Assembly (NCBI GenBank): GCA_020433835.1
Contig: JAGRBY010000083.1
Coordinates: 1-17,749 of the forward strand
Length of the DNA: 17,749 bases
From: Anaerolineae bacterium
GTDB taxonomy: Bacteria > Chloroflexota > Anaerolineae > 4572-78 > J111
Direction of reading: 5' to 3'
Shown here: positions 15,481 to 17,749 of the stretch, in pieces
Layout of the letters: each line of letters opens with the position of its first letter
Position numbering within the stretch: the stretch's first letter is position 1
Notes under the pieces: model-generated
Database searches by the model: none
What the model was told of the DNA's origin: nothing
The model's input: the letters and a program-made list of their open reading frames with translations, nothing else
Program-made: the position numbers and the translations under genes

Positions 15481-16978
15481 CTCGGCCCACATTCACTATA
15501 AATTGGCCACCATGTGGCACGCCAAAGGGCATCTGGATCGCGCTGTGTCCGGCTATCGAGAAGCTATAAGCCTGCAACCCACTTATGTGCCGGCCCATCT
15601 GGAGCTGGGCAATGTGTTGTGTCGACAGGGCAATTTTGATGAAGCCATCGACGTTTTTCAACGGGCCATCGACCTTAATCCCAACGAAGCCATCTTCCCC
15701 CAAAAGTTGGCCGATCTTCTGGCTCGGAAAAAGGCAACCGTGGCTAACGGGCAAAATATCGGCCTGCCCGCCGCCACTTATCAACAGACAACCGCTAATG
15801 GCTTGGGCCACATTCTGCTGTATACCGATTGCCCTGGTATTCACGGGGCCGAGCAATGTAACCAGCTATTAATGCTCAATTTGGTGGAGGCCGGTTATCG
15901 CGTAAGCTGCGCCCAGAGCAAAGCCGATCACCATTTAATTCAGGAGCGCCATCAAGCCGGAATTCAGCATCTTTGGCTTGAGCCTGACGACATTTACAAC
16001 GACCCTCAGGGAGCCAACGCCTTTACCAACGCAGAAGAAGCGGCCTGGGTTATCAATACCGCCCGGCCCGACCTGATCATCTTTAGCGGCGGCTGCCCGG
16101 TTTCTAATTTGGTTGCCCAGCAAGTTGCCGCCCGGCTGGGAATTCCCTACCTGGTAATTGTGCATTGTGTAACCGCCGCTTGGGCCAACAAATTTAACGC
16201 CCACCTATTCAAGTTGCCCCCTATTTACCAGCAGGCTGAAGCCGTTATTGCCGTTTCCCAGGAGAATCTCACGCTGCTGCGCCAACACTTCGGGCTTCCC
16301 AATACGATGGGCCAGGTTCTTTACAACGGCAGGCCCAATTCCTTTTTTACGCCGGTTGACGCAGTTATACGCCGGCAGATACGTCGCCAACTGAATATAC
16401 CTGCTGAGGCCGTTGTTGTGTTCACCTCTGGTAGAATGGAAATGGTTAAAGGGTATCAGTATCAACTCCAAGCCATCAAACAAGTACGCCAGAAACCTGT
16501 TTGGTCCCATCTCTATTTTATGTGGGCCGGTACCGGCACGCTGGAGTCTCAATTAAGAGCTATTATCGCTCAGATTGATGCCGAAGATCACGTCAAATTT
16601 TTAGGCCAACGGTCAGACATCCCAGACTTACTCAATGCCGCCGATATTTTTGTACTCTCTTCGCATTTCGAGGGTATGCCCTTATCGGTGATGGAGGCGA
16701 TGGCCAAAGGGCTGCCGGTCATCGCCTCCGCGGTTAGCGGTACAGTCGAAGAGTTAGGTGACGCCGGCCACCTGCTGCCCAATCCGGGGGCTGATCCGGC
16801 AGGCGTTATCAACGGTTTGGCTGATACGTTAACCGCTTGGGCCACCGATACAAACTTACGCAGTGCAATAGGCCGAGCCTGTCAACAACGGGCCGAACGG
16901 CTCTTTCAGGCCGAACCCATGTTTAACCGCTATTTAGATATAATCCGGCAAACCCTAGCGAAAGATAATAATCCCTGA
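15452..16978 (+). CDS. TPR-fused family 4 glycosyltransferase (GT-B)
   Basis: A 508-residue protein from this start. Two TPR units occupy about 10-85 (YKLATMWHAKGHLDRAVSGY, then LGNVLCRQGNFDEAIDVF). The GT-B enzyme follows: an acceptor half from about 110 (HILLYTDCPGIHGAEQ) and a donor half with VFTSGRMEMVKGY and the GT4 hallmark E-x7-E as EGMPLSVME (E407, E415). It should be a retaining transferase using a nucleotide sugar. An ATG at 15425 would add nine residues and lengthen the overlap with the previous gene to 56 bp. I prefer 15452 because it aligns with the start of the TPR part in the upstream paralogue. Its stop shares one base with the next ATG (TGATG), indicating translational coupling. 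Confidence 0.9.
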   Translation: MTKHNNVIANSAHIHYKLATMWHAKGHLDRAVSGYREAISLQPTYVPAHLELGNVLCRQGNFDEAIDVFQRAIDLNPNEAIFPQKLADLLARKKATVANGQNIGLPAATYQQTTANGLGHILLYTDCPGIHGAEQCNQLLMLNLVEAGYRVSCAQSKADHHLIQERHQAGIQHLWLEPDDIYNDPQGANAFTNAEEAAWVINTARPDLIIFSGGCPVSNLVAQQVAARLGIPYLVIVHCVTAAWANKFNAHLFKLPPIYQQAEAVIAVSQENLTLLRQHFGLPNTMGQVLYNGRPNSFFTPVDAVIRRQIRRQLNIPAEAVVVFTSGRMEMVKGYQYQLQAIKQVRQKPVWSHLYFMWAGTGTLESQLRAIIAQIDAEDHVKFLGQRSDIPDLLNAADIFVLSSHFEGMPLSVMEAMAKGLPVIASAVSGTVEELGDAGHLLPNPGADPAGVINGLADTLTAWATDTNLRSAIGRACQQRAERLFQAEPMFNRYLDIIRQTLAKDNNP

Positions 16979-17694
16979 TGAACACAAAAGTTAACCCTAA
17001 CCCATCAATCACACTTATTGTTCCCGTCTATAATGGCGAAAAATACTTAGCCGAAGCCATTGCAAGTATTCTAAGCCAAAGCCGTCCCCCGCAAGAGATT
17101 ATTATCATTGACGATGGCTCAACCGATAATACCGCCGCTGTCGCCAAAGGTTTTGGCGACCGGGTACGGTATTATTACCAGCCCAACCAGGGGGCCGGTG
17201 CCGCCCGAAATAACGGCGTCACCCTGGCGCAGGGCGATGCGTTGGCCTTTCTTGATGCCGATGATATCTGGGCCGAAGCTAAACTGGCCCATCAAATACA
17301 AGCATTGGCCGCCGACCCCGCGCTGGATATGGTTTTTGGCCATGTGCAGCAATTTCACAGCCCGGAACTGCCGGATGAGGTCAAGCAGCAAATCAAAATT
17401 CCGGCTGAGATTGTGCCGGGCCAGCATGTGGGGGCGATGCTGATTAAACGCGAGTCATTTCAAAAAGTTGGCCCTTTTAGAACCGATTGGGAAATTGGCG
17501 AGTTTATCGACTGGTACGCCCGAGCCGAAGAGCGAGGGCTAAAAAGCCTGATGCTGCCGCAGGTCGTCATGAAACGACGCTTACACAAAGCCAGTCAAGG
17601 AACCTACAAACGCGAACATCAAAAAGAGTACGTTCGTGTTCTCAAAGCCGCTCTGGATCGACGGCGGCAAAAGAATAAAAGCAGAGCCGGTTGA
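16978..17694 (+). CDS. Short family 2 glycosyltransferase (paralogue of the one at 5479)
   Basis: A 238-residue GT2 enzyme. The GT-A core shows ITLIVPVYNGE (11-21), IDDGSTDN (44-51), GAARNNG (74-80) and DADD (93-96). The second half tracks the protein at 5479 closely: FGHVQQFHSPEL, MLIKRESF, WEIGEFIDWY and the tail VLKAALDRRR occur in the same order and spacing. The two probably share a donor, or act on related acceptors. It is the last gene in view. A 7-bp imperfect hairpin (17706-17727) without a T-run and then AAGGAG at the window edge follow, so transcription likely continues. Specificity unknown. Confidence 0.92.
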   Translation: MNTKVNPNPSITLIVPVYNGEKYLAEAIASILSQSRPPQEIIIIDDGSTDNTAAVAKGFGDRVRYYYQPNQGAGAARNNGVTLAQGDALAFLDADDIWAEAKLAHQIQALAADPALDMVFGHVQQFHSPELPDEVKQQIKIPAEIVPGQHVGAMLIKRESFQKVGPFRTDWEIGEFIDWYARAEERGLKSLMLPQVVMKRRLHKASQGTYKREHQKEYVRVLKAALDRRRQKNKSRAG

Positions 17695-17743
17695 AAATAA
17701 GCCCACTACCTTTGCACTTTAAAGTAGGCTCTTGATGGATTTC

Positions 17744-17749
17744 AAGGAG
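17744..17749 (+). promoter_or_regulatory. Ribosome binding site of a gene beyond the window
   Basis: A perfect AAGGAG forms the last six bases, 50 bp after the last stop codon. It suggests that another plus-strand gene begins just outside, continuing the array. Confidence 0.5.

Noticed and set aside
17700..17730. Possible rho-independent terminator after the last gene
   Set aside because: The 7-bp stem is interrupted by a bulge, no T-run follows, and AAGGAG comes soon after, which points to continued transcription.
1..17749. Search for a lasso B2/C pair, CRISPR array, tRNA, transposase or toxin-antitoxin pair
   Set aside because: No long frame shows a transglutaminase-like or asparagine-synthetase-like protein. 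No regularly spaced repeats, tRNA-like cloverleaf or transposase motif was seen by eye.

Overview
The window looks like bacterial chromosomal DNA, most likely from a filamentous Chloroflexota (Anaerolineae/Ardenticatenia-like) genome. This is inference from the mix seen here: a membrane-anchored clostripain-type protease, a PqqD-like protein with a conserved-looking acidic tail, TPR-fused glycosyltransferases, and dispersed intergenic repeats of the CCTGTCCTGAGCGTAG type. No rRNA, tRNA, CRISPR array, transposase or phage gene was seen.

Layout. Bases 1-152 are non-coding and repeat-rich. A single minus-strand gene (153-2777) encodes a large C11 (clostripain-family) cysteine peptidase with one transmembrane segment. 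A 417-bp intergenic region (2778-3194) holds its ribosome binding site, a plausible promoter, and the second copy of a hairpin repeat. The first copy abuts the stop codon of the same gene, so the peptidase gene sits between two inverted copies. From 3195 to 17694 everything is on the plus strand in one tightly packed array of 13 genes. Most junctions overlap or are under 40 bp. The only larger gap is 91 bp at 10460-10550, and it carries a heptamer-type repeat. The window ends in a perfect AAGGAG, so the array probably continues.

Gene content of the array, in order: nucleotidyltransferase-fold protein (PF14907-like); GT4-type glycosyltransferase; short GT2; PqqD-like RRE protein with a C-terminal leader-like tail; HPr-kinase-like P-loop protein; ABC exporter; sulfotransferase; longer GT2; second, degenerate nucleotidyltransferase-fold protein; two short GT2s; TPR + GT-A-type glycosyltransferase; TPR + GT4; and another short GT2 closely resembling the first one.

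How they may work together (inference). PqqD/RRE, HPr-kinase-like, PF14907 nucleotidyltransferase and ABC exporter genes form a known accessory set in lasso-peptide and related RiPP clusters, and also in some exopolysaccharide/HprK-related clusters. Here that set is joined to seven glycosyltransferases and a sulfotransferase, with no lasso B2 protease, no asparagine-synthetase-like cyclase, no radical SAM enzyme and no free precursor gene in view. Either this is a cell-surface or secreted sulfated glycan locus using the HprK/PqqD accessory module, or it is a glycosylated and sulfated peptide pathway in which the PqqD protein carries its own substrate-like tail. The sequence cannot decide between these; the second is the most interesting possibility in the window.
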